Shown piece after piece: positions 30,301 through 44,096 of a stretch of 64,000 bases of DNA (the first letter of the stretch is position 1; the number at the start of each line of letters is the position of its first letter). This DNA comes from Gracilariopsis chorda (lineage: Eukaryota > Rhodophyta > Florideophyceae > Gracilariales > Gracilariaceae), in NCBI GenBank assembly GCA_003194525.1, contig NBIV01000026.1, forward strand, positions 432,990-496,989. Reading direction: 5' to 3'. The notes below the pieces were generated by a model that was given only the letters and a program-made list of their open reading frames with translations, was not told where the DNA came from and made no database searches. Position numbers and translations under genes: made by a program.

Positions 30301-33300
30301 GATGCTGGACACCGAATAAACATGACGACGTTACCAGCAGCTTCACTGTACAACACGCTATGGTGATAGCCCTACGAATGAAGCCAAACAGCATGCCGTA
30401 CTAAGATATGCGTCACGTCGTTGAAGCCTCTAACAGTACTACACTCGAGAATCCCCCGTGCCAAATCAACCAAGAAAAACGCGCGAAAAGGATGCAAACT
30501 AGTGACTCCGCCGGCGTCGGTCGCTTCTTGTGTAGCATGCAGATCAAAGCACGTTAACCTGCCCGGGAAACTTGAGCGGGTGTAGGTAAGACACTTGTTT
30601 ACGAAAATCAGTCATAGTCGGTCGTACGAACAACTCACAGCAAAGAAAAATGAGTGGCATCCAAAGGGGGCGGAGATGCTCGTTCAGATGCAAGCCAGGT
30701 GGGGGCGGGCGAAGCAAGACGTGGTAACTTGCAGCACGACAACGCGCACGTGCGCCGCTGAAATTGCGTGAGCGGATCAGCGAGCGTAAAAAGCGGAATC
30801 ATCGCTAGTGCCGCACAGACGTTTAAGCGCAATGCGTAACGCTCGTCACGCACCCCGCTGCACTACCCAAAATCGTCGCTTGCATGCTTCTGATTGTTAC
30901 GGTAGAATCCGCCTGTCTGCTTCCTTCAAGGGCCAGACCTAATACAAGGGCTGTTTTTGTGGCACAGCCACTATTTGGCACGAGTTATGGCGGGTATGAT
31001 GGCACCTTGTGTAACCTACTACGTCTGTTTCGATCACAAATGCGCCAGGTTTACCGCAGACGTGTTTTGGCGGGTCGCGCACCATTTGGAACGGCTTTCG
31101 CATGCCTTTCGATCCAGTGGCGATGTCTTGGGTTCAACGGCATGCCTCACGGATGATAAAGTGCGTCGCGAATCACGTTTTATAAGATTGTAATCGAATT
31201 GCTAGGCACCGAATGACGCACTAGGTAGAAATTGTTCGGATAGAGCACCAGGAACAAAGCAAACGTTGGTTAACAGCTATGTCTTTTTTGCCGACTTCGG
31301 CCGTACTCCTGTGATTTCAATTCCCTCCCTATAATTCTCTCGAGTGTGCTGTCCCAAAACGCCCTGTTCAGTTTAAACAGCATCAACTTTGTGTAGAATG
31401 CCACCCGGACGATTGAAGGCTAAGTCTTACAAAGAGCGAGCCATTTACTCAAACGTGTTCCACGTTAAGTGCCAATGGCCGCCATACGTAATTCGACCAC
31501 AAATCCCGGTTTATAGGTTCTGTTTCAAACGTAATGCTGTTGTGTTAAATCCTATATTACAGACTTTTTTTGCATCCAAAAGTTCGGACGGAGGTCTCGT
31601 GACCGATACAAGGGTACCCTTGGTACCAAATAAACGAGCTCGTAGTCGTCTTACGCATCGCAGTTCGTACGAATTATAGAGATAATTTCGGAAATGAGGG
31701 GGCAAAACTCGCTTTCAATCATTCAAACATGGTCAAGAAACCATGCCCTCCAGCAGATGGCACGGACACGGACATGAAGTCAAACGCCACAAGTCTGAAC
31801 CCCCCTCCCGCCCCCCCGCCCCCCACTTATTAACCGCAATAGTTGCGTGACCACTTTTAGAAATCCCTCCTTTTACCGATTTGTTTAAGAAAACGTACCC
31901 AAAAGCTCTCTCCATAACAATCCTGAGGTTATAATACGCCGCCAGCATCACCCGATACCTACTACCTGCGTACCCTAAAAGAATTATCCTAAGTAAGCAT
32001 CAGTTTCTCTTATCGATTGGAGGCAATCGAATTCCAAAAATTAACCACGGAAAGAGGAGGAATCATCTGCCCGAAAAAAGAACGGTCATACACATGAAGC
32101 ACGCCTCCCAAGCGACGCTTCTCTCAGTTCCCTGCTCTTGTTGGAAGACTAAGCATCTTCACCAAGACGACGCGCAGCCGAAGCATTCCTATCTGCGGTG
32201 CGCAATCAGTCTGGACGTGCCACTGAGGATGTCGACAGATAAACTTAGTGGGCCCACGTCTACCACCAGGTCGAGCTGTGGAACCGACTATCCATCACGT
32301 AGGACACCTGAAATGATTCCGCGTTGCGCAAGCAGCGCGTTCGCACCGCTCGCTGCCTATCAGGGAGGAAGCGCGCCTGTAACGCTGTAGTCACGTGTAG
32401 GTCGATATCGTCACGCATACGTGCATATGTCAGGCGGTGCGGTGCGTTCCCTGCTCGAGCAGCTCGTCTCACTATACAGTATTAACTTGACGCGTTGTCT
32501 GCATTCTGCTTGTCACGGAAGCTCGTGCGCGCCTCGTGTCAAATATGACAAATGCGCCAGCTCTATACGTTGCAACGCTCCGCTCCGCCCTACCCACTAC
32601 GGCCCCCAGAACCGCTACGTATTCGGCATGGCTGGGTGACCTGCACGCCTGTCTCGACTGCCAGTACCTACCCACACAGCTAAGTACCACACGCTAGGCC
32701 GAAGCGAGCAATATCTGCATGCTAAAAGCAGTGTGCAATTCTGCGCAAAGCCACGTACCGCAATTCTTGGAACGTAGCGACACCTACGCCCTTTCCGTAC
32801 CCACTCTTCATCAAATATAATCGACGCTCAACCACCCATTCAACTAGCCCTTTTTCCAGCACACATCGTCGCCATTCTTTTCCCAAAACCCAATCAATGG
32901 ATTATCTAGGCCCAAACCAAATGCAGACGCATTGGAAAGTTCAGAGTACTCATCCTGCCCCTTCACCCTTTCCCTTTTCCCTTTTCAAAGAAAAAAAAAC
33001 AACCGCCATACTTTCAATATCCCTCGTAAACCCCGTTCTATCCGTCAGAGCCTCAACACGTCTCTCCAGCAACAATTGGTTGGTTCAGAAACGTAGAACC
33101 GGAAAGGGTTGCGCAACGGAAACAATTCGAATTTCCAACATCCTTTTGCACTGACAATGGACACACTGCAAATACCAACATGCTTTTGCTGCGCTCATCC
33201 AATCTGGTTTCGATTTATATGGTAATATGTTTTCGTTTGGATGAACCACAACCGTTCTACCTTCGTGTAACCAATCCTGCAACCATCAGTGCAGCCCTTC

Positions 33301-35116
33301 GCGAATTTACCTGTTTTCCGCGCTGATTCCCAACATGTATCTCAATAGTAACGCTATGAGAATATCTGCCATCAATACCTCTTGCTTCTTTCCTTTCCTG
33401 TGTCACACTTTCAATATTCATGCCATGCTTGCCTTTCCCCTACAAACATTCAAAGAAGTATATTTCTACGTTTTGGTTGACCAACCACATCGTTCGAAAA
33501 TCAGAGCAAGCTACCCCTTGTTGTCGGCAGAAGCCCTTGAATATACTCTCGAAGCAGCATCAGTTTCGGAGGTTGAATAGCGCAAAGTGTTAGTCCAGAG
33601 TCGGCTGAAGGGCTTGTATTCTAACCGTGGTGTTTCTGGCCATATGTCGATAGTTTCAAAGGAACCAAGCGGTTCATCTTGGTTCTCTTTGCTTTCTCTA
33701 AGATATGCAAGGGTGAAAAAGTCTTGTACAGCTAGAGACGATAAATATGGAATGGTGTTCATGCCCTTGTGATTCGAAAAATGTCAATCTAGGTAATCAT
33801 CAAGCAGCGTTCTTGGCAAAAAGAAGCTGACAGTTTGACCATTTTGCAATTCGGGAAGTTTACAACACATGCACACCTTTCGATACATGTCCTTTGAGAA
33901 CTTGTGAAGCCTTTTTAACTTGAATGTTCTAAGAAGCCAAGCCCATTTGTTCGAAGAATTATGCAAAATGCAGCTTATACACTCAAGAAAGCTCCCAGCT
34001 ATCGCTATTCTAACTGGAGATTGGGAACAGCATGCTGTCCGCCGAATGAAGCCTTAGGAAATATTTTGGGGAAAAGCATCTTTCGGACCTTTGCGGCAAT
34101 AACCCTTATAATTTTCGGGACAAAGACATTCTTGTGGAGGATAATGATTTCGGTCGTGGCATGTATTTTTCAGTATACCGACGACTTGCATCACCAGGTC
34201 AGCACTGGGCCTCCTGAACTTCCTGAGAAATATACGAAGGGGAGTAGCCGATTGTTCTCGGGTCCGTCTAGGGTAGGTACACGTGATTGCACGTTTCTCG
34301 TGCACAAACTTGCGTGCGGCCATTTAACAGCTATGTTACCTCACCTAAGCTCTATGCATGTTTTTCTGCCCCAAGTCTTCGGTGTGTTTGATGGACCTTA
34401 ATCAGATGCTCTGAGAACCAATCTTGGCAGTAGATATTTTTTCGGTTCTTCAATAGGGCAGCAGTACCACACTGTGACTAAGCAGGATCAGCTGGATTCT
34501 TACCGATGAAGACGCATCTCTAGTGTCATAGCCTCGGATCGTGGACACAGTCCTTTGTTAACATTCGTGAGTAGTTGCTGACATGAGAGTGGTCAGTGCG
34601 TAGAATCGAGCCGGCTGAGATGAGTTTCACTACCTTCAGCTCCTCAGATGGCCCGTGCGTGATCAACAATGTCCCTTTGCGCTATTCCCTCTGATCTTTA
34701 TCGACGGTGAAGTTCTCACCCTCATGTTTTACGTTCTGAAGCGGATCGTAGCAGGGGTTGGACAGTCGAAGTCTGTTGGCCAAAATTCCTCCAAAACTGA
34801 ACGAGTAGTACAGACCTTTTACAACAATGTGCGAGCGACTCCTCTTTCACAGTAGTACTGAATTATTCACCGCAGAACTTACTTCCATCAATAGGGACAT
34901 TTGTGCTATTGTTTTCAGGAGTTTAGACCTCTTTTGCAAGCCTGAAGCTGGAATTTACAATGAGATTGGTATTATTAAGTGGTATCATAGCTAATGATTT
35001 AGTTCCAGGAGTGCGGACCATAACCTTTTTTAGCGATCTGGTGACGTACCATAGACCAAGTACGTTTACCGTAACGGACCTCGTTTTATTTCATGCTCTT
35101 TTCTTACACCGTTCTA

Positions 35117-35165
35117 TAGCACTAGTAAGAAGCTACAGTTCTGCTGCAGCTTCCTACTAGTGCTA
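35117..35165. repeat. Near-perfect hairpin, 21-bp arms and 5-nt loop
   Basis: AGCACTAGTAAGAAGCTACAG at 35118-35138 (21 nt) pairs at 19 of 21 positions with 35144-35164 across the loop TTCTG, plus one further flanking T-A pair. It is similar in size to the hairpin at 27.35 kb but of unrelated sequence. Confidence 0.6.
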
Positions 35166-35616
35166 CAAAGCCATGGAGCGCCTTCAAGGAAAAACTCTCT
35201 GAGCCTTTTGTAACGAACATGCTAAACAAAGAATCACTATGAGTAGTTGTACATTGAAGAGCGAGGTCAACCTTTGCGAAATAAGTTATTTAGTGACTGA
35301 TCTTCTAAATAGAGGTACGAGCATCTGCTCATGGTTTCTCTCCGTAGACGTAACACACAAGTCAGTGCATCACAGATAATTTCACGCCATTTGTGAGCTC
35401 ATATTGACAACTGCTTTGTACATACGAAGATGTACACAGTTGATACGGATTTAATTCTGTGGTAAGGAGAAAGGCTGTCTTGACGTCACGTTCATGACGA
35501 ATTGTTCTGGGAAGGCGGGACACAAAAGAATGGCGAATGTGAAGCGAAGGTTTCTTTAAAAAAATGAAGAGTAATTTACACGGTGTTTCCAAGGAATAGA
35601 CGTTGCCGAAAGGCAA

Positions 35617-36513
35617 CTACTGACGAAGCAGTGATGGATTTGGAGCTGGACGAGGTGGTGTAGTTCCACGTGTTTGTTGAGTTTGCTGTTGCTGTTGTTG
35701 TTGTACCACAGCAACATTGTATGAACACATTGAACATGAGCTAAGCATTGCGTGCATTCGATCCAGTGACGACTTGAGATGTTCAACCTGAAGCTTGTAG
35801 CGTTGCAGAGTCTGTTGCAAAAGCACGTTGCCATTTTGAAGCTGAATGAAACGGTTCTTCTGCTTCTCTCTGGCTCTGCGACTGGACTCTCGATTCCTGG
35901 CAGCACGATCTGCTTGTCGTTTCTTGTGGGATTCGATGTCTGCCTGTGAAGGCTTCGAGTTTGAAGTTGTGTTGCGATTGGTGTTGGATGCAGTTGTGGT
36001 GGTTGCTGTGGTGGCTTTGTTGGAGGTGTGTTCTGTCCTGAGCGCACATTCGGAGCTGACAGGTGACGAGGGAATCTTATTGTGAAAAGAGGGGCCAGTT
36101 GTGGTAGACGTTGTAGTGGTGGTGGTAACCGGGAGGGAGAGCGTGTCTTGATGTGAATCCACGGGTTGGGGTAGCGGTAGCGGGGGAAGGGGGACGAAGG
36201 GGTTGGGCTTGGACTCATCCGAGGAGATATCCGAGAATGCGTCTGTAACCGGGAGTACATCTAGAGGAGGATCTTCCAACCAGTTGTCAAAGGTGGTGGG
36301 ACGAAGATCGGTGCTGTTGACCATTGGGTGGGCAAAATCGTATGGAAGGTCTGAAAGACTGAAGTCCAGGGGAAACGGAGAGATGTCGACGGTGAGTTCA
36401 TCTTTGGGCACAATGGGAAGGGATGGAGAAAAGTCGGTACGACTCTTCTTGCAGGGAGGGGACGCAGTATCCATTGCGGGAGCGGGCCGTTTCTCAAGAG
36501 TGGAAGATGTCAT
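35617..36513 (-). CDS. bZIP transcription factor
   Basis: 298 residues, ATG at 36513. The DNA-binding basic region at about 197-220 contains KKRQADRAARNRESSRRARE with the bZIP invariant Asn207-x7-Arg215. It runs straight into a leucine-type zipper (about 221-255: LQNGN, LLQQTL, LQVEHL, LDRM). The N-terminal 190 residues are Pro/Ser/Thr-rich and acidic in patches, consistent with an activation region. The tail has a glutamine run at 271-280. A nuclear regulator that should bind TGACG/ACGT-type sites. Its own promoter has a TATA box and a perfect TGACG palindrome (separate entries). Single-exon gene set alone in a gene-poor tract. Confidence 0.92.
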   Translation of the reverse strand: MTSSTLEKRPAPAMDTASPPCKKSRTDFSPSLPIVPKDELTVDISPFPLDFSLSDLPYDFAHPMVNSTDLRPTTFDNWLEDPPLDVLPVTDAFSDISSDESKPNPFVPLPPLPLPQPVDSHQDTLSLPVTTTTTTSTTTGPSFHNKIPSSPVSSECALRTEHTSNKATTATTTTASNTNRNTTSNSKPSQADIESHKKRQADRAARNRESSRRAREKQKNRFIQLQNGNVLLQQTLQRYKLQVEHLKSSLDRMHAMLSSCSMCSYNVAVVQQQQQQQTQQTRGTTPPRPAPNPSLLRQ

Positions 36514-36642
36514 GGTGTGTTTGGGTGTAAAAAGCTACTAGTAGAGGTGAAGAAAGGGAAGAGTGTGTGAGTGTGGTGAACTGGGGAACGAGTGTGGAGG
36601 GTAGAAGGGTGTGAGAAGCGCTGAGAGAAGGGACGAGTGGCC

Positions 36643-36648
36643 TTTATA
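36643..36648 (-). promoter_or_regulatory. TATA box of the bZIP gene
   Basis: TATAAA on the minus strand, 130 bp upstream of the ATG at 36513. Confidence 0.55.
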
Positions 36649-36723
36649 GAGAGTGCGAGCAAGGGTATGTGGGAAATGGCGCCAGGAGCGCTGTGGAACA
36701 GGAGCCATTGTTGCGTATGTTTG

Positions 36724-36760
36724 GCGGTGCGTCACGCGCTGTACGCGCGTGACGCACCGC
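36724..36760. promoter_or_regulatory. Perfect 16-bp palindrome with TGACG half-sites upstream of the bZIP gene
   Basis: GCGGTGCGTCACGCGC (36724-36739) and its exact complement (36745-36760) flank the loop TGTAC. Each arm contains a CRE-like TGACGC half-site on one strand, and another TGACGC follows at 36784. It sits 75-115 bp upstream of the TATA box, the expected place for an enhancer bound by a bZIP dimer. Autoregulation is inference. Confidence 0.6.
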
Positions 36761-39700
36761 GGTTTCAAAGGCGGAATTGAGTATGACGCGCAATGAGGAA
36801 TCATTCGGGAGCGGCACGCGCGAAAGTAGACGGTGCGCGGGTTGCGATGTGTCAGGCGCGTGGCTTTCGCATGGCGCGCGTTACGTTCGTGTGCCGTGGC
36901 CGGCGATTACCGTTACGGCGGACGAGGGCGGCGGGGTCGGATTTGAGCTTTATGGTTGGTGTGATAGACGAGAGACTAACATAGGCGATCGCTTTCCGCG
37001 GTATAGCGCAATGGCAGGCTTCGTAGTTGTTGGCGGGGCCGAGGAGGGAGAACGGTTAGGCGACGGACAGATTAAAGAGCATAAGCGGAGGGGTGAACGG
37101 GAAGGGGGGTGATAGCAAGCTGATACGTTGAGGGACGGGGCAAGGGGGCAACGGGCGTAAACTTTAAGCCAGCGGGGCCTGTGAGCAGAGACTAGAAAGT
37201 GCCGACAAGACGGAGATGTGACATGAATAGCGAGAAAAACGAGCGTCTCCAAGGTCTCAGCCTGGGGCGGCGGCTAAGCAACTCGGCGAGCGGTGCACGT
37301 TACAGCAACCGTGACAGCGCGTGCGAAACGGGCGCATTCCGCACGCTTCACACCTGACGTTGTAAGTTATGCTGGCTGCGCGCCCTTTCTTCTACAGATT
37401 GGCCATGCCCCCCCCCCCCCCCCACGCTGCTGCCGCTCCGCCCTTTCCGTCGCACCACCTACCCGCCAGCAATGCTGTCATACGCGTCCGCCTGCCATCG
37501 CGCCCCCGATGAACGGTCATCGCGTCACTAGAGTGGGACATCAATGCCCCCGCCCCTGCGTCTACCCGTGGGCCACAGCACTTGCACAAGCGCAGTATCA
37601 CTGCTTACCGCTCACCACCCAATTAGGCCACCGTCCTCATCTCCGCACTTCCAACCACTGGAGCATGAACATTTTTCTGTGCCACTCACATTCAACATCC
37701 CCCTGCGCCCCATACCTCCACCTAATGCAATCCTCATTCCTTTTTCGTCATCTTGCCCCCTATCTCTTCGTGTGCCCTCCCCTCACCAGCTTTCACTTAA
37801 GACGCCAATCTACACAAGACCGCTGGCACAACAAAATCTTTACATATTTCTTTCACAGCGCACGTAATTCACAAACTATTCGCATGTCATCCAAATCGCC
37901 TCCCTCTGCCTCGGGAAAATCTTTGCCATGCTTGCAAAACAGTTATTTTCTGGCCCTGTTCAATCTCTTGCCCGTCTTTTCCAGTCGATAGGTACGAGTC
38001 GCAATTCTGCCACGTGCCGACCAAAAACATCTTAGCACCCAGACCTGCGGTTAACTTTTTTAACTATGCCAGGTGAAAACGCGCCTTTCACGCTGAAACG
38101 CCACCGTTTCAACTACTCGTCTTTCTTCACACTGATGTCGCTGAGACATACACTCATGTTGCACCTCGGCACTCCAAAACGATATCTCCAAAGTATAATC
38201 TTTCCCCTCCCAAGCAACATCTCATAATCGTACCACCAATCAATAGTTCCAAATCAACTCACCGTATTAAAGGCCACCAATCCTCCCTGCAGAACAAACA
38301 CCGCTTTTTACGGTCTTCCTCTGAGAGTTTGGGAGTTGTTACCTCGTTACGGATCGACAGTGCTTCTTTTGTTTTTTTCGCACTCACAGTGCACAAAATG
38401 TAAGAGCCAGGAAAACGTCGGACATCGTCTTTCCAATCCATTCGCGTGTGCCAAATTTTACAACGTTTGGTCAGTTGCCGAAGCTCACTGTTAGTCGAAC
38501 ATTTCCTGCAGAAGCGTGTTGTCCAGGGCCCAAGAACATCAGCTCAAAGCCCAATCCGAATGCACTCTCCTTAGTATGCAGCACACTTGTCTCGATATGG
38601 GATCGACAACTATGTCATGAATACTTGAATAAATGGACAGAAACCTTCCTAGGCTTGTTTGCTTCCAGTGAAATATTTACCTCCATTTCATTTGGGAACA
38701 GTATACTCCACCAGTTTCGCACGACAATTCATGTCCTTATTTCAAAAAGGGACCCATGCCCCTATGTTGACTGCACGCTACTTGCATGCAACGAACTCAC
38801 GGCCGTATCCTTTTACCCCAGTATCTATTCGAAGGTCAGTTAGTGAATCACTGCATTTCCCTTGTAGCTTATAGCACTAAGAACAGTTTATGCCCAGCAG
38901 CTCTTTTCCAATTCGTGGAAAATGGTTTGTACGTCGATATTCAAAGGGTAACTACAATACTCACCAAACTTGACGCGCAGAGCTATGACCATAGGCTTTG
39001 TTAAGACTGAAGACCTTACTGCATTGTAATGCTGATGCTCACTGAAATGGTCCCGCCCTCATACAATACACCCGATTAAAAAGGTACAGGAAAACGAAAT
39101 AAATTATGAGTGCCGCCCAATTAAAAAAAAGCTGAAAGGTAAAGTATCCACAGCGATTAACCTGTGAATGAACTCTCATGGGGTAGATGGCGGAATCCAA
39201 GCTGATTTGGCGAATATCAGTCCTGCCTGAAGATGCTTTCAATGAGTTGGCTGCAAACTCATACGTAAGGCACCGAGAGGACTCAGATGAGTCCTCATTG
39301 TATCACTTTCAAAGAGGATTCCACAGGTGGAACGAATACGGTTGCGCTGGTATCTTCCACCTACCTGCACTATGTGAGGATACAAACGCTGCCCTGTACT
39401 TGGATTGGTCTACGACGATAGCAAAGCGGTAGAATCAGATGTGCGCATTGTGCCCCCGTGTGTATCCAGGAACGGGACAAAGTGGTCTTTGCGATGAAGA
39501 TGGATAAACATGTGCGCTGTTTGGGAATCTTGAGCATGCACTCTATTGCGAAAGCTGGTGGTTACGAACTACCGAACCGAACTATTAGGTATACGAATGA
39601 GCACAATGTAAGTACCCTTGGCATAGCTAAGCTGCAAATCGAGGGTTGTAATAATGGCGAAACCAGAAGGCGCAATGGCGAAGGCGGCATCAGTGGCTTA

Positions 39701-41976
39701 CGCAACAAAATTAGCGAACGTTTGAAGGTGGATGAGGGTTTCGAAAACACCACTAAAACCTTTCCAGTGTGCGTAACAGGGAAAAAAACCAAGTGCAGGA
39801 GGGGAGTGAGAACCTAAGTATTGCGAAACGTGTGTGAACGAGGCTGCTGAAGCCGGGCGTGACGGGGGGGGATGACGTAAATTGGAGCGGAGCTCATATG
39901 AGGGAATTTTGCCGGGCCGAGGAAGACTCAGTGACAGAGGAACGTTGTGAGCAACAAACGAAGGACGAAAGGGTGGTGCTTGTTCTATCGGGCGGCAGTA
40001 AGCCCCCTCGAATGCGGAATCACGGCGAGAAATGTTTTCATCTTGGTGTTTCATAAAAAGAGGGGATGGTGTGGTTGTGCGAGAGACAGAAGTCACATTT
40101 AGAAAGGAGATAAAGCAATTAGGTGTTGAAAGCAAGGCAGCGGAACGATCGAGAAGCAAGTACGTTGCGTGCGGGCGGCATTTTGAGGGAGGGGCGGGCA
40201 TACAGAGTGGCGGGATCAACATATGTGGGGCGACGATGACGGAAGGATCGATCGGCACGTGAGAGGCGAGCACAACAGCACATTTGACGAGTTCAGGGTG
40301 AAGCCGAAAGCTGTAGGGTTGAAGGCGGTAGTCGCGCGGACGCGCGGCTCCTTTAATGAGACCCGCGGAATCATCGCCGCGCAGCGAGCGCGGTCATAGT
40401 ACGTGCTTGTCGTCACGCCGAGAGCTATCAGTCACGCTTGCGCGGAATCATGATCGCACCTCAACATAATGTTTACTCTCCCATGCCCCGCCTTCTTAAA
40501 CCTCTTGCCTGCCACCCCCCACCCACCCATTCTCCGCTGCAGTTTCTTACTCTGCTCCCGTAAACAAAAGTCTAACCCAACCCTCACAACCACACGCACC
40601 CAAGAACGCGTTTCCCTACATTCTGTTCGGGCCCCGTTTACCACCTGCTCGCAAAGTGCACTGGAACTCACAACCTGTCCCAGCACTCAGCTTCCCAAGT
40701 TGACTGCTCACACCTACTCTCACAATCACTTCTTCCATCCGTTTCGGGGCTTCATGTACGTTCTCCCCCAACAAATATCTTCATCCAAAACTCTTTGCCA
40801 CGCATTCTCACAAACCCCCCTTTTCCCTCCGCTCATCGCCTTACGCGGCTAGGGAAAACGTTTCCTTGAAGATTCATCTCCCTTACAACCGCTCAGTGTA
40901 TAGAATTCCCTCGCTTCTCAACACCTTTTGCCTTCGGTATGGCACTCACGTAACCGTCCTTCGTCACGTTTGGAAAACATCTTCATTCGGTTTGTTCTTA
41001 AACGAAGCAATGTTCGTCCTACAACAGCAGTCTGCACTGCTAAGCCTATCGGCACTGTATCTTTTACGTACCATCAACCTTGTTTATGGTCCTTCCCCAG
41101 CCCGGTACACACCAGACAGACATTGTACAGCAACGAATACTACCAAACACAGCCAATGTCGAGCTGTCCGAGAAATACGCTCTGTGAATGTATCTAGTCG
41201 CAAGTAGCTTGGAAAAGAATCATTCGTGTACCAAGGTCTGTTTTCTTACCACAATATCGGGAGAACATCATCAGTGATCCTCGAGCATTTACATATAAAT
41301 TAATGGTCAGAACTCGTTCCGGGCACAGACGCAAAATGCTGGGCAAGGATGAGCCATATCTGGTCAGCAGCTTGCATCAACATTACATCAAGGCTCTCTA
41401 TGGAAGCAGTTCTGCCAAGCTTATTCTGCTGTTTAACGATGAATACGTAATGCCGTGGCTTTGATTAGAAATGAGCCTCTTTTCGGAAGTTGGTTCTATT
41501 CCCTCAGTGGAGTGAGGTGTCTTGAGAACAAAACTGGCAACATAACACAATCAAAGTGCTCGAAATCGATCAGAGGAGAATGAACTCTGTGGATATCCGC
41601 GAACCATCAAACTAACTCCTTTCTTACAAACGTGAACAACAAAGCACGGCTCTAGGCTCATTACCTGTATCAACCTTAAAGGACTACATTGGCTTCTTTC
41701 CGGTAGGATGCATATTTCTGCATAGCAGTTCAAGACCAGGGAAAACAATTAAAGACTGAAATGTGGTAAGATGAGATCACAATGCATCTCATCGAGGGCA
41801 TGGGTAACAGTTAAATACAAAACACAAGCTGCGTGGACTTCTCACGCAAGATACAACCACAGCATCTTCTTGTCATTGTCGTTTGTGTTCAGCTGGCTTT
41901 TATTTTAGCTATCTGAGTATTTTTGTCGATCTCTGTTGATGATGATGTATCTTTTGCAGCTTTCCTACCTATGTAT

Positions 41977-44096
41977 GTGTGTGTACGGGCACGTGCCTCT
42001 AATTCCGAGGCAGCGTATTAACTTTCTAGAAGGCGTAGAAGGTTACTCATCTATTCGACTGCTCAAATCGCCTAATAGACCCAATCGCATATCCATTTGG
42101 CTTCCTCGTCCCGCGTAACTTCATAGTCTTTTGTAGTCCTTCTAGGAAGGTCGGCACGATTTGAGTGTTCAGACTACTTAGTGACTTACCACAAAGTTTG
42201 GAAATGAATGGTTCCTTCTCTTTACTTGTTGACACGGTGGTATCATTCCGATAAATCCCAAACTCTTCGATACCACCCGACTTGAGTATCATATCATTAG
42301 TACGGAGCCTGGATATGACACATATGTTAGTATACACCAGAAGACAGCCACAAAATTGTTATTTTATAAGTAGTTTTACCTGAGGTTGGATGCCAACATT
42401 TCAGTGCGGAATTCAGGGGCTCGCCGATGGTTATGAATGAGTCTCGATCTAGTTAAATTAAGCCTTTTGGTTTTTAGTGTTCTTCAACATATCGACCAGA
42501 GAGTTCCGCTTATTGTGAGTCATGCAAGCAAGAATAAGTAGAAGCTGTCGATATACTTGCGTCAGTCTTCATGGACAGTCTCATGTGCTGATGGCGTGAG
42601 AAACGCCCCGAGAAAGAAGTACGGGAACCCTTGTGTGTAACGATCATGCCCTCTCTGCCATTAAAAGGATAAAAAAAGACTCTAGAGAGACTGAGATGTA
42701 TGATTGAATAACAGAACTAAGACGCAGAAGCCCACGTGATGTATTATCATTCAAAATTCACAGCTTACCTCACCGATTACCCAGTGATCACCTTCGAACG
42801 CGAGAACGGTCCACCAGGGTTGATGTTATTTTGAAAGTTCGATAACGTGATGAAAGCACGTGACCACTTATGAATTCGGTTTGAATGTAGAGTTTGCCGC
42901 TGTGAGGGTCGATTTTATCGATCCGGAACTTGTCTAGGATAGTCGAAAATTGATGAAACAGTTCTTGATACATATGCCATTCATACTCTTCTCTGGAGCA
43001 ATTCTGCGAAGGGAAGTATGGAACCGACGTGAATTTCATTTCGAACCTTTGTGGGGAGTTAGTCTTGTAAGCCCTCAGAGAAGGATGTTAGATGCAAGAT
43101 TTCTTAATTTATGGGCGACCGATTTCATTACGCAGGCTGTGGTAGGATGTAACACTACAAGGGAGTTTTTTCTCGTTAAGAACATCGTAGATTATTATTA
43201 AGAAAGAGTCCTCTTAGCAGGACAGCTAAGAAATCTACTGCTGCTTGAAAAGCATGATTCTCTCCGTCCTGCACCAACTTCAAGATCTGTGACTAGCATG
43301 TAGTCGATGACTGCAGCTAGCTCTCACCTTGCAACAGCCGTGTTACGCTCATTGTCTACCATCCCTGGACACTTCAAGATCAGGGCTACGCGTCTGCCGA
43401 CAGGCAACTAGCCTTCCTGCAGTGTGCCTGACTACTCCTTGCACCTACGAAACTGAAGGAGCCATCTTCCACAAAAACCAAATCTACATGTACAATGGGC
43501 ACGAAAGACGTATGGCAAATAGAACCTCTCTATCAACATCAGGGGGTGGAATTCCTCGAGTCTAGTGAAGAAACTATTGGGTCCAATGGCCATATGCCTA
43601 ACATCTGTGTTTAGAGGTCAGACCTACAGCAGTAGCACTTTGGAGTAAAGAAGAGGCGGTCGCTCTCTTCTGCTCTTTCTGACATTTACAGAGTGAATTC
43701 ACGGAGTATGGTTTTGTATATCTCTGCTGTTTAACTTAGTATCGATCGAATTATGGGATCTATCATTCTGTCGGGCGTCAAAGTTGTCGTAACCCATGTG
43801 GAATCACGATGCTAAATCGCTTTGCGCTGGATCGCTGCTGCTGCGCGGGATCGCTGCAAGGTACTGGCGAGTACCGCTAAGGGCACATGCTGTTCCGCCT
43901 GCCGAGGTGTGCCGACCTTCCGAGAAGGACTACAAAAGACTATGAAGTTACGCCGGATGAGGAAGCCAAGTGGAGATGCGATTGGGTCTATTAGGGGAAT
44001 TTAGCCGTCGAATAGATGATTGGCCTTCTACTTCTTCTAGAAAGTTAATACCGCTGCCTCGGAATTAGAGGCACGTGCCCGTAAACACACACACAC
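41977..44096. mobile_element. Candidate element with about 180-bp terminal inverted repeats
   Basis: The left arm 41977-42157 and right arm 43909-44096 are inverted copies at roughly 90% identity by eye, separated by about 1.75 kb. Both outer ends meet TG/CA microsatellite. A frame inside (42788-43039, minus) is unrecognised, and no transposase is visible. It may be a foldback or Mutator-like non-autonomous element. Confidence 0.5.

Larger units (their letters stand above)
25745..35616. other. Gene-poor tract, about 9.9 kb
   Basis: Only short overlapping frames are present, none with recognisable domains or consistent start context. Two 47-nt hairpins (27349-27395 and 35117-35165) are annotated separately. 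A G/C-homopolymer-rich patch sits at about 31800-31828. No tRNA, rRNA or snRNA could be recognised by eye. It may hold decayed elements or non-coding transcripts. Confidence 0.5.

Noticed and set aside
37293-37991. 232-codon plus-strand ORF
   Set aside because: Pro/His-rich low-complexity translation driven by poly-C DNA; no domain and no start context.
39698-40273. 191-codon minus-strand ORF
   Set aside because: No domain and overlapping frames on both strands; composition-driven.
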